From assembly GCA_973895155.1 (NCBI GenBank), contig OZ316899.1:14942001-15006000 (forward strand): a stretch of 64,000 nt of DNA. The letters are read 5' to 3'. Source of the stretch: Marsupella aquatica. Taxonomy: Eukaryota > Marchantiophyta. Position 1 is the first letter of the stretch. Each line of letters begins with the position of its first letter. Under the pieces are notes generated by a model, which made no database searches, had not been told where the DNA came from, and was given only the letters and a program-made list of their open reading frames with translations. Position numbers and translations under genes: made by a program. This document shows positions 23,340 to 33,962 of this stretch, one piece after another.

Positions 23340-24640
23340 CAAGCTCTGTGAATGTCACTTCTAACGATAATCTGGGTGTTGCTTTGGTGGATACAAGCGC
23401 AACCGCCTACTTCATAAGTAGGCAGGCGGCTGTATGTCTTGGGGTGGATGTGCAAGAGTTATTATAACCATTAGTGTGCAAGTTTGCCAACGACACAAAA
23501 GCGATAGTGTCGAGAGTGGTACATAGACTTTGAGTAGAGGTCATAGGCAAACAGCAAAATTTTGTTCGTTACAAGATGTTCTACGTTCTAGAAGGTCTAG
23601 CCATAGACTTCATTTTGTTGGTAGGTTATCTCAGAAAGTATAGTTGTAACCAGAGGATGAGGTGCTCAATTTTCCCAATAAGAGCGGTGAGCCCATTGTG
23701 GTACACAAAATTACTGAAAATAAAGAAAGATTTCATAAAGTAAGTAAAGTGTTGTGGTTTGTCTTTGTGTGTATTGGTGAAGCAATGGTGGAAAGACTTC
23801 AAGGGTGGACATGAATGCTTCTTCTTTCATCTCCACCCAGTTAAAGAGGCTGCTAAGCAGCCAAAGGTTAAGTCAGTTAAGGTTGGGCCCAATTGCAGTT
23901 GAATTGAATTCCTGAAATTTTAGAGGAGTTCAATGACGCGCTCTCGTAGAAGCTACCTAAAGGTTTACCCCCATGGAGGGAAGTGGATCACCAAGTTGAG
24001 TTGGAGCCAGGTTTGGCTCCTCAGGCTAAAGCTCCTTACCATCTAAACCTGAACAAACAAATGATGTTGAAGAATGCCTTGGAAGAATTGATCGACCAAG
24101 GGTTTGTTTGTCCTAGTAAGAGTCCCTATAGCCAGTGATGTTTGTGTCCAAAAAAGATGGTACTTTGAGGTTGTGCAGAGATAATTGGGCCCTCAATAAG
24201 CAAACGGTAAAGAACAAGTACCCGTTACCTCATATGGATGACCTCTTTGATTGCCTCTCCGGGGCTAAGAAGTTTTCAAAGGTGGACTTGCAGTTTGGGT
24301 ATATATTACCAAATCCACATGGCTAAAGGAGATGAGTAAAAGACCGCAATGCACACAAGGTTTGGATCCTACAAGTTTTTGGTTATGCCGTTTGGGTTGT
24401 GTAATGCAACTGCAACATTCATGAAAATGATGAATACCATCTTTCATGACTTGTTGGACCAAGGAGTGGTAGTCTTTATTGATGACACTTGATCTACTCA
24501 AAAATGTTGGAGGAACATGAGCAATTGCTCAGGGAAGTATTCTCTCGCCTTTGTAAGGCTTGTCTCTTTGCTAAACCTAGCAAGTGTGAGTTTGCGATGA
24601 AAAAGATCCTCTTTGACATTAAAGGAGAATCTTGAGTTTC
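23340..24640 (+). pseudogene. Gypsy protease and truncated reverse transcriptase
   Basis: Protease: ALVDTSATAYFISRQ near 23379, in which the catalytic Asp-Thr-Gly is now Asp-Thr-Ser. [77 protein letters not shown] and the catalytic VVVFIDDT near 24470. The last is followed by TGA. Sequence stops matching RT near 24630, so RNase H, integrase and the 3' LTR are missing. Multiple frameshifts are present. Confidence 0.88.
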
Positions 24641-24743
24641 ATCTTGGCGGCCTCTCTGAGATTTCCTCAAAGTTCAGTTTCATCTTAGCGGTGAGTTTCA
24701 TCTCGGCAAGCACCGCCAAGATGAAACTGAACTTTGAGGAAAA
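24634..24743. repeat. Near-perfect 32-bp foldback with three AGTTTCATCT repeats
   Basis: Arms 24662-24693 and 24711-24742 are inverted copies with one mismatch, around a 17-base spacer. The unit AGTTTCATCT(T/C)(G/A)GCGG occurs three times in direct order (about 24635, 24676 and 24694). It sits where gypsy RT ends. A transcript would form an 81-nt hairpin; a tiny foldback transposon is equally possible. Confidence 0.75.
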
Positions 24744-24988
24744 ACAACATGATTTGAGCACATAAAGAGAACAACGCACTTAGATTATTTGATTGGCTTA
24801 GATAATGTCAACACTTTCATTATTCAAATTTTTTGGTACAAAATTAGTCCATCACGCTAAAACTGAAGGACAAGGTGATGGTAAATTAATATAATTTTGT
24901 AAACTAAACCGACGATGGAGGCTGATGGTCTGTGTGACCTCTATCACATTCCTGCTGAGTCAATGCAGCTAAAAATTGTCATGATTAG

Positions 24989-27431
24989 TGTGGTGCGTCC
25001 CATGGCTCCCTAAACCCAAGAAACCCCCCAGCTCAAGCCGATTCCCGCAGGTTTCGCGCTTGGCGAGGCCGTTTCCGCGGCTTAGCGGCATGGGATGCTG
25101 CTAACCTTCTACTACTACTATTAACATTTTACACACATATACTGGACAGATCCTTCATCGGGTCATGAGATACGTAGCCGGCCTAATCTAGGCCTTCCCC
25201 TGTCTTCCCCTCCATCTTGTTAGGTATGTTTGGATTCCGCCGCCGGAATGATCCCCAATAGGCTTGGTTAAGCCGCTAAGACCTCTCTCAGCTCAACACA
25301 TCCAACTCTCACTCCCCTGCTTACTTTCCTTCCTTTTGGTTGATGTGGGCACTCTTCACACAAGTTAATGCGACACACAAATAGCAAAATGACTCATTCT
25401 GACTGAGTCATACCATGCACTTGCCATACAAACAGTACATCTCATACACAAGCTCTGCGAACTAAGCCGTGAGGCCAACTCTATTCAGCTCTTAGGCATG
25501 AGGAAACATGAATATACACAAGGGTCACTGTATGACTAACCGAGAGCTTCTCGTACTACTTGATCCCAGCCCGGCTGGTGCAAACTAAAAACTTGCTAAA
25601 GAAGAGGCCCTGAGCTCCCCGCTGCCCAGGTACTTATCCTGGTAGTGGATCCGCCATTCTTTGCATCGTAAGCCTAATCTACTTAACAGTAATCTACTTG
25701 CCCGAATCTACCTATGTACAACAAGGCAGGAGCACAAGTGTTGCTCCTACCAGTGGGACCGCAATCCCACTAAGCTAAGTGTCAGGGCCGCTCCTGGTCT
25801 TGATCCTAATCTTAAACTTGGAGATCAGCGCCCGCCCTGCCCACTCACGCCTCCTCCCTCCACGTCCGCCCTCCCTAAAAGGAACGGCGCCATTGCACCG
25901 TCACGACACCGGTGGTGGATCCTTAATGGACGCCCCCAACGCTTCCTCCTCAGCCACTGCCGTAGGTTCATTTTCTGACAGATTACCTGCCCTTGACTGA
26001 GTCAACTCTCCATCGGCCTGACTGGGTCCACCATCGGCGTCGGCATCGGCTCGGGAATCGGTTACGGCCTCAGCCTCGGCTACGGTCTCCCCGGCCTGCT
26101 CAAGAGGCGGATCTGGAATACCGGCCTCATTACTGAGTAGTTCGGCTTGGGCCGCACCACCCCCACCTGTGATGATAGCGGGATCTATTGTCGTATTCAT
26201 GCCGGAGGATGGTGCTGGTTCTACCTCCTTGGTCACCACGGCTTGTGGAGTCGGATTACTCCTTGACCCTGAAGGTTTCCGCTTTTTCTTCTTTTCTGGT
26301 TCGGCAGCTGGTCCCTTCCCCTTCCCACTTACTTCCGGCACTGGTGCAGGTGGCGCGGCTTTTTCTTCGGCCAGTACCACTCCTGGTAACTTGGTTGCCC
26401 CAATTAGAGTTGGGCCTGATGAAGACAAGCACTTAAATACTGCGGCTTGTTTCTTCAGCCGCTCCGTTTGGTTGTCGGCCCGCCGCTGGAGGTTCTCCAT
26501 CTTCCTCGTGATTTCCTCCAACTCCTCCTGGGTCTCATCCAGGTCCTTGCGTGTCTCCTCTAGTTCCTTCTGGGCTTCCTCCCGTTCTTGTTTCAAGGTA
26601 GTCCTCTCCTCCCGGGTTGCTCTTAGCTCCTTGTCGAGCTCTGCAATGATGACAGACTCCATCTGGTTCATCTTGGCGTAAGTCTGTTCGAGCATCTCGT
26701 CCTTCTCCCTTAGGTCGGCCTTGAAGCTGGCCGTCAGGGACGCAAGCTCCTGCTGCAGCGCCATAATCCCTTGATAGGATTTCCCTAACTCGGCCTCCTT
26801 CTGCTCAAGGGCTCCGCGGATTTTCTCGAGCTCCCCCTTCAACGCCCATTCCTTTCTTTGGGTCTCCGCCATGGCCCGGCTGTTGGCTGTTATGTGGGCC
26901 TCCTCTGTATTCTTCAGCTCTTGCTTCCACTTCTCCCTCTCTTTGATCGTGTCGGCCAACTCTCCCTGCGTCTGAGTCAGTTTATCCTTGATATTCTGAT
27001 TATCAGCCTGCGCGGTGTCCAACTGCCCCTGCATGATGTTCAGCTCATGCCGTTTAATCCGCAGTTCATCTTGGGCTTTCTTGGCCGCCCTTAGATCTTC
27101 AATCTCGGCTTCCATCCTCCTAAGCCGCCGAATGACCTCGTCCTTCTTGCTTCTCTCTAAAGCCACCGCTTCTTCTAATTGGTGCTTCTCCAACTGCTCC
27201 CTATGGAAAAAGGGTCCTACCTCCAACTCCTCTCCAAAGATGCCGAGCGCAAGTTCCCCACACATCTCACCATACTCCATGGCTCTATTCTTAGCGTAGG
27301 TGGAGTAAGTAGAAGTGATCGGCATCGCCCATCGCGGCCTCTGCTCCCAAGCCGTCCTGCAGATCTCTTCAATCGTGGCTAGAGGTTTGCTTCCTTTTTC
27401 GGCTAGCCGCCTGATGTCCTCCGGCCAATCT
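24989..27431 (-). repeat. Left arm of the 2.44-kb inverted repeat
   Basis: It carries the 3' half of the coiled-coil gene and the 3' terminal region, read on the minus strand. Compared with the right arm it keeps the gene open (Gln codon where the right arm has TAG). Confidence 0.9.
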
Positions 27432-29905
27432 CCTCCTGGTAAATCCTTTTCCCTAGCCAGGGCTGCCTCCTCTTCCTGCCTGATTCGCTCCTGAAATTCC
27501 TGCACCGTCTGTTTTATGCCGTCAAAGCTCGGGGGAGCAACATCTGGTGGGGGAGACTCAGGGCTACTCTGCTGGTTGGGGTCCCCTCGCACTACCCTTG
27601 GAAGTGTGGGGACAAACCGGCCACAGGTCCTTACTCCTGGAACGTGATGGTCCGACCCATAGCCGGAATTATCATGGCTGCAGTCCTCCACTGCCTCCTC
27701 TACTTCTTGGACGTCCGGCTTCTCCCTCTCCTCTTCGTCGGTAGGAGCTTCAGGCAATTCTGCCTCAGATTTGGAGCTTGAGATTCCCACATACATTCGA
27801 ACACCTGGCTTGGATTCCGGTCTGATTCTCTCCTTGTCTCCAGCAAAGGGGTTTTCTCTTGTGAGCCGGTGTANNNNNNNNNNNNNNNNNNNNNNNNNNN
27901 NNNNNNNNNNNNNNNNNNNNNNNNNNNNNNNNNNNNNNNNNNNNNNNNNNNNNNNNNNNNNNNNNNNNNNNNNTGTGGGGACAAACCGGCCACAGGTCCT
28001 TACTCCTGGAACGTGATGGTCCGACCCATAGCCGGAATTATCATGGCTGCAGTCCTCCACTGCCTCCTCTACTTCTTGGACGTCCGGCTTCTCCCTCTCC
28101 TCTTCGTCGGTAGGAGCTTCAGGCAATTCTGCCTCAGATTTGGAGCTTGAGATTCCCACATACATTCGAACACCTGGCTTGGATTCCGGTCTGATTCTCT
28201 CCTTGTCTCCAGCAAAGGGGTTTTCTCTTGTGAGCCGGTGTAGGCCTACCTCTGTAGTAGTGTCCTGCATTGTTGCCGTTGCCGTTGTTGTTGCCGATGC
28301 CGATTTCTTTTCTTTCTCCAGTAGTTTCAGCAGACTCTGCATGCCTGGTTGCTGCATCGGCAAGTCCTCCTTCCTGGGCCTAAACACCTGCTCGATCGTA
28401 GGGCTAACAGGTGGTTGAGGCTTCTCAGCCAGCGGCCTCGGCGTTGGAGCTTCCTCGGGTGCCCTTACCTGCAGGGGAAGTACTGGGGCAAAAGTCTGAC
28501 CTCTGGCATACCGGCACAACAGCGGCATGTGATAGCCAAGCCGCGACACGCTCCCCATGCCGATTACCTGCTGCTCCTCCTTTAAGATCTTCTTCAATTG
28601 GTTGAGGAGGTACCCGTTGTAGTCCCGACTTGGGTCTGGCCTCTCTGCCAGATAGACCTGTGCCTTGCCGATCTCTGCCCTCGGCAAGTTACAATGCATG
28701 GTCACCCGCAAGAAGTCGATCATCTCTCCTATGTGCGGGTTGGTGCAGGTGTTCCGGAAGAAGCCATTCTTCGTTGATGGCCCGGGGAACGACCGGAACT
28801 CCTTGTCAGGCAAGGTCTTCCTGGTATCAACTTTGGTCTTATTGCCTATCGGCAAGCCAAACACTTCGGCAATTACCTTGGGAGTAAGATAGAAATCCTT
28901 CCCATATATCCTCGTGCAATTGGTCTCGGGTTCCCATGACCCCACGAATTCTAATAGGTCTGACTCCGGTACCTTCGGCTTTAGCCATGGTAATCTTACA
29001 AAGGCCTCTAAGCCGGATCCGGCCATGAAGCCTTGGTACTTCTTGGTCTGCATGGCCGTAAAGCATGCATCCTCCTCCCGTGCAAAATGTAGTTGCACCT
29101 CCACCGGTAGGGTTGCCGCCCAGCCCTTCCAGGTGTCATCCCTAGTTGGAATGGCCTTGATGGGATCGACCTCCTCCTCTTCGGCTTCTCCCTGCCTCCT
29201 GCTCTGCTGCTCGGCTGGCTTCTTTGGTGCCGCCGACCTCGTTCTTTTTGTCGGGGTGGCTTCATCGTTGACGGCTCCCTTCCTCTTCATCTCTGCTGCC
29301 GTGGAGGTTTCTCCTAGCACCGTTGCCTGGGTCCACCTTTCCATGCTACCCTTTAATTCCTAGTGTATGTCGTTGCAGTTCTTGATGGCCTCTTGGATGC
29401 CGACGACGCTGTCTTTGCAAAACAGAAGATCGTCGAGTTGATTGGAAGTAGGCGTCCACAGGAACTCGTCCTTGATGAGTTCGCCTCCTAAGAAAGCCGT
29501 CTTCTGCAGCTCCCACAATCGAGCGAGCTCCTGCCGTTCTCGAGCTGCCCTTTCTGATTCCTCGTCCTCGTAAGTCTTGATGTACTTAGTTGCCCGTTCG
29601 AACAGGCATCCCCAGAAATGTGCCGCTTGATTGACGTTGCTCATACCCTCCTTAGGTCGATCGTCGGTATCTACTCTCTCCCCGAGTGCTTGCCTAAGCA
29701 GCTGACAGTAGTTGGCCTCCCGTAGTCGTCTGCCTAGTTCGTGCTTGCAAATGAGCCACCATCTCCTGCAAGCGCTCCTTACCCCTCTCCTCTGCCGGTC
29801 CTTCTTCCCGTTGATCCTTCCTAGCTGTCGACGCTTAACGCGCCCTAACCCTAATCGAGTTTTCACCCTCAGCGTCCTTACCTCCGGCCTCGGCCCGGGT
29901 TCCAT
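25901..29905 (-). CDS. Gag-like coiled-coil protein of the family-1 element, nearly intact
   Basis: Read on the minus strand, the frame runs from ATG at 29905 to 25901 with a single in-frame TAG at 29360-29362 (probably once CAG). N-terminal part: Arg-rich, then KYIKTYEDEESERAARERQ. Middle: a globular block (ESDLLEFVGSWEPETNC ... GKDFYLTPKVIAEVFGLPIG) like the putative-plant-transposon-protein domain. C-terminal third: a continuous coiled coil of over 250 residues, then a Pro/Ala/acidic tail with a KKKKRK nuclear-localisation-like run. No RT, protease or integrase. The apparent length is inflated by 369 bp (100 N plus a 269-bp duplicate) that keep the frame. Likely role: structural protein of a non-autonomous retroelement. 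Confidence 0.65.
27605..28242. other. Assembly gap flanked by identical 269-bp sequence
   Basis: Bases 27605-27873 and 27974-28242 are identical; between them are 100 N at 27874-27973. This is the signature of two contig ends that overlap but were scaffolded instead of merged. Collapsing them removes 369 bp (3 x 123) and leaves the coiled-coil frame open, which supports an artefact. Confidence 0.92.
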
Positions 29906-30019
29906 GGTTGCCCCTAATTGTTTATATTTTCCTTGTTTTGTCCCTATACTAAGGTGTTCCTAGGGTGCCTTCCTGCTTTACCCACTTAACTGGCCGAGTG
30001 ATTCCTGTCTAGGCATCAC

Positions 30020-32461
30020 AGATTGGCCGGAGGACATCAGGCGGCTAGCCAAAAAAGGAAGCAAACCTCTAGCCACGATTGAAGAGATCCGCAAGACGGC
30101 TTGGGAGCAGAGGCCGCGATGGGCGATGCCGATCACTTCTACTTACTCCACCTACGCTAAGAATAGAGCCATGGAGTATGGTGAGATGTGTGGGGAACTT
30201 GCGCTCGGCATCTTTGGAGAGGAGTTGGAGGTAGGACCCTTTTTCCATAGGGAGCAGTTGGAGAAGCACCAATTAGAAGAAGCGGTGGCTTTAGAGAGAA
30301 GCAAGAAGGACGAGGTCATTCGGCAGCTTAGGAGGATGGAAGCCGAGATTGAAGATCTAAGGGCGGCCAAGAAAGCCCAAGATGAACTGCGGATTAAACG
30401 GCATGAGCTGAACATCATGCAGGGGTAGTTGGACACCGCGCAGGCTGATAATCAGAATATCAAGGATAAACTGACTCAGACGCAGGGAGAGTTGGCCGAC
30501 ACGATCAAAGAGAGGGAGAAGTGGAAGCAAGAGCTGAAGAATACAAAGGAGGCCCACATAACAGCCAACAGCCGGGCCATGGCGGAGACCCAAAGAAAGG
30601 AATGGGCATTGAAGGGGGAGCTCGAGAAAATCCGCGGAGCCCTTGAGCAGAAGGAGGCCGAGTTAGGGAAATCCTATCAAGGGATTATGGCGCTGCAGCA
30701 GGAGCTTGCGTCCCTGACGGCCAGCTTCAAGGCCAACCTAAGGGAGAAGGACGAGATACTCGATCAGACTTACGCCAAGATGAACCAGATGGAGTCTGTC
30801 ATCATTGCAGAGCTCGACAAGGAGCTAAGAGCAACCCGGGAGGAGAGGACTACCTTGAAACAAGAACGGGAGGAAGCCCAGAAGGAACTAGAGGAGGCGC
30901 GCAAGGACCTGGATGAGACCCAGGAGGAGTTGGAGGAAATCACGAGGAAGATGGAGAACCTCCAGCGGCGGGCCGACAACCAAACGGAGCGGCTGAAGAA
31001 ACAAGCCGCAGTATTTAAGTGCTTGTCTTCATCAGGCCCAACTCCAATTGGGGCAACCAAGTTACCAGGAGTGGTACTGGCCGAAGAAAAAGCCGCGCCA
31101 CCTGCACCAGTGCCGGAAGTAAGTGGGAAGGGGAAGGGACCAGCTGCCGAACCAGAAAAGAAGAAGAAGCGGAAACCTTCAGGGTCAAGGAGTAATCCGA
31201 CTCCACAAGCCGTGGTGACCAAGGAGGTAGAACCAGCACCATCCTCCGGCATGAATACGGCAATAGATCCCGCTATCATCACAGGTGGGGGTGGTGCGGC
31301 CCAAGCCGAACTACTCAGTAATGAGACCGGTATCCCAGATCCGCCTCTTGAGCAGGCCAGGGAGACCGTAGCCGAGGCTGAGGCCGTAACCGATTCCCGA
31401 GCCGATGCCGACGCCGATGGTGGACCCAGTCAGGCCGATGGAGAGTTGACTCAATCAAGGGCAGGTAATCTGTCAGAGAATGAACCTACGGTAGTGGCTG
31501 AGGAGGAAACGTTGGGGGCGTCCATTAAGGATCCACCACCGGTGTCGTGACGGTGCAATGGCGCCGTTCCTTTTAGGGAGGGCGGACGTGGAGGGAGGAG
31601 GCGTGAGTGGGCAGGGCGGGCGCTGATCTCCAAGTTTAGGATTAGGATCAGGACCAGGAGCGGCCCTGACACTTAGCTTAGTGGGATTGCGGTTCCACTG
31701 GTAGGAGCAACACTTGTGCTCCTGCCTTGCTGTACATAGGTAGATTTGGGCAAGTAGATTACTATTAGGTAGATTAGGCTTACGATGCAAAGAATGGCGG
31801 ATCCACTACCAGGATAAGTACCTGGGCAGCGGGGAGCTCAGGGCCTCTTCTTTAGCAAGTTTTTAGTTTGCACCAGCCGGGCTGGGATCAAGTAGTACGA
31901 GAAGCTCTCGGTTAGTCATACAGTGACCCTTGTGTATATTCATGTTTCCTCATGCCTAAGAGCTGAATAGAGTTGGTCTCACGGCTTAGTTCGTAGAGCT
32001 TGTGTATGAGATGTACTGTTTGTATGGCAAGTGCATGGTATGACTCAGTCAGAATGAGTCATTTTGCTATTTGTGTGTCGCATTAACTTGTGTGAAGAGT
32101 GCCCACATCAACCAGAAGGAAGGAAAGTAAGCAGGGGAGTGAGAGTTGGATGTGTCGAGCTGAGAGAGGTCTTAGCGGCTTAACCAAGCCTATTGGGGAT
32201 CATTTCGGCGGCGGAATCCAAACATACCTAACAAGACGGAGGGGAAGACAGGGGAAGGCCTAGATTAGGCCGGCTACGTATCTCATGACCCGATGAAGGA
32301 TCTGTCCAGTATATGTGTGTAAAATGTTAATAGTAGTAGTAGAAGGTTAGCAGCGTCCCATGCCGCTAAGCCGCGGAAACGGCCTCGCCAAGCGCAAAAC
32401 CTGCGGGAATCGGCTTGAGCTGGGGGTTTCTTGGGTTTAGGGAGCCATGGGACGCACCACA
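30020..32461 (+). repeat. Right arm of the 2.44-kb inverted repeat
   Basis: It starts at AGATTGGCCGGAGG inside the coiled-coil gene and ends with the ACGCACCACA terminus abutting the truncated CACTA DUF4216 exon. The last 660 bp equal the window start. Confidence 0.9.
30126..31550 (+). pseudogene. 5'-truncated copy of the family-1 coiled-coil gene
   Basis: It encodes the C-terminal coiled coil and tail of the protein at 25901-29905, from about MPITSTYSTYAKNRAMEYG onward. A single TAG at 30426-30428 replaces CAG of the other arm; otherwise it is open to 31550, with scattered conservative replacements. The N-terminal half is absent because the arm begins inside the gene. Confidence 0.85.
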
Positions 32462-32876
32462 CCCATTCACCCTTCATCAAAATTACAGGAGTGGATGTGG
32501 CTCCATAGTCAAGAAGCCAGATATCACTTAGTTCTCCTACATACCCCATCTGCAACACTCCTCTACTTTCATCAGGGCTCTCATGCTGAAATACACAAAT
32601 GAGCCCGCAATCATATGTTACCCTGGAAGAAGTTGTTTCATCTCTCACTCTATAGTGATTGCCATATGCTGCCATCCATTTGTAAGACTTTACCAGCAAC
32701 CGTGGAGGATTGGACAGGAGATAGACATCTGCATCCATATTAGGATGGCTTGCATGATGCTCTCGAACTGTGCATCTCAGCCATTCTGACATGCATGGGA
32801 ATGTGGCAGACGTGCTTGATTGAATAGCCTTTTGTGCCTCGTACTCTCTACACATACAAGTGCATGGATTTAGCAA
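32462..32876 (-). pseudogene. CACTA-1 DUF4216 exon, truncated
   Basis: Minus-strand frame with TVREHHASHPNMDADVYLLS, NHYRVRDETTSSRVTYDCGL and YVGELSDIWLLDYGATSTPV, the pattern of DUF4216, which forms the C-terminal part of plant CACTA TNPD proteins. It ends at the MKGEWV segment where the family-1 terminus starts, so the rest was lost to that rearrangement. Confidence 0.75.
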
Positions 32877-32972
32877 TCAGAGTACACATTTTATACATGT
32901 CTGAAATTTAGAAACCAAGGGTAGCAAAGAAAATTGAAAACAAGTTACATACAGGGAGACCAAAGTAGGTAC

Positions 32973-33710
32973 TCACTCCAGCCAGGGTTGCATTGCATCA
33001 GTGTTTTCTAGAACGTACTGATGAGCCAAGTCTCTAATTTTGATGGTCAGCTTCACTGTGGTTGCAGCACCTTGTAGGACTTCCCCAGACACCCCTTCTT
33101 CTTCATCAGAATTCCATACTCGCCTTGTCACATGCTCGTAATCTGCTAGGTACTCTGTGATGTAGCCCAGAGTTTCATCTTTTATATAACCCCGAGCCAT
33201 ACTTGCCTCTGGCCTATAGTAAGATCGCACATGACCCTTCATCAACTTCATGTACCGCTCCAGGGGGTACAACCAGCGTGCTGTCACCGGCCCGTACTGG
33301 TCTATTTCTTCCACGACATGGATGAGCAGATGAGTCATTACATCAAAGAATGCAGGTGGGAAATATATTTCAAGATCACACAACAATAGTGCCACATCTT
33401 TCTTCAATTGGGGAAACTGTGTAGCATCCCACACCTTCACACAAACTCTGCGGAACACATCACTTAGACGCAGTATAACTTTACGCACAGGCTCTTGCAT
33501 GAGGCCCCTCAGGCACAATGGCAGGACTTGTTGCATCATGACATGGTAGTCATGGGTTTTCATTCTACCAAATTGGAATTTGTTATCCTTCACATGCCTC
33601 TTGAATGCACTAGCATAATCTGTAGGAGCTCGGAGTGAACTCAGCCTTGATAAGAAGGTCTGCCACTCTGTGTCTGTGCAACAATATGGTGCTTGGTACT
33701 TCAAAAACAC
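32973..33710 (-). CDS. CACTA-1 DUF4218 exon
   Basis: A 245-codon minus-strand frame contains GRMKTHDYHVMMQQVLPL, then PPAFFDVMTHLLIHVVEE, GPVTARWLYPLERYMKLMKG and EASMARGYIKDETLGY. This is the classic DUF4218 signature that follows Transposase_21 in plant CACTA transposases. The reading frame has no internal stop. It would be joined to the upstream transposase exon by splicing; N-terminal exon limits are not certain. Confidence 0.85.
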   Translation of the reverse strand: MFLKYQAPYCCTDTEWQTFLSRLSSLRAPTDYASAFKRHVKDNKFQFGRMKTHDYHVMMQQVLPLCLRGLMQEPVRKVILRLSDVFRRVCVKVWDATQFPQLKKDVALLLCDLEIYFPPAFFDVMTHLLIHVVEEIDQYGPVTARWLYPLERYMKLMKGHVRSYYRPEASMARGYIKDETLGYITEYLADYEHVTRRVWNSDEEEGVSGEVLQGAATTVKLTIKIRDLAHQYVLENTDAMQPWLE

Positions 33711-33962
33711 ATTTGCCCTGCTCTGGTGTGTTGTAAGCCAAAGGTGGGGTCGAATTCCCCTGTCCTATAGATCCATACGTACAGAGCCCGTGTCCTTTTC
33801 TCCACTCAAAAATCGGAGTAGACTCTTGCATATGTTCTTCTCTATGTGCATAACATCAATATTATGTTTGTTTGGATCAAACTCCTGCAACTCCAAAACA
33901 TCAAGCAGTGAGCAAATCTCAATCTTCATAATACATACATACTACTTCATACAATCTAACAA

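Larger units (their letters stand above)
24989..32461. mobile_element. Large inverted repeat made of two family-1 coiled-coil elements
   Basis: The two arms (24989-27431 and 30020-32461) are reverse complements, 2443 and 2442 bp, about 98% identical by eye, around a 2588-bp unique spacer. Outer ends are TGTGGTGCGTCCCATGGC and its complement. No target duplication flanks it (ATTAG versus CCCAT). The single terminus at 1-659 shows that the end is normally a 3' LTR, so this is best read as two 5'-truncated elements joined head to head, or an inverted duplication, rather than a true TIR transposon. Confidence 0.82.

Noticed and set aside
26169-26681. Plus-strand Ser/Phe-rich frame opposite the coiled-coil gene (and its twin at 30770-31282)
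   Set aside because: It is the antisense shadow of a Glu/Lys-rich coiled coil, which typically leaves open antisense frames.
3258-30428. In-frame stops as programmed readthrough or selenocysteine
   Set aside because: Stops differ between copies, occur many times per gene together with frameshifts, and follow the deamination pattern. No recoding signal is evident.
24989-32461. A single DNA transposon with 2.4-kb terminal inverted repeats
   Set aside because: The same terminus occurs alone at 1-659, both arms contain the 3' half of a gag-like gene reading outward, and no target duplication flanks the structure. Two joined retroelement copies fit better.
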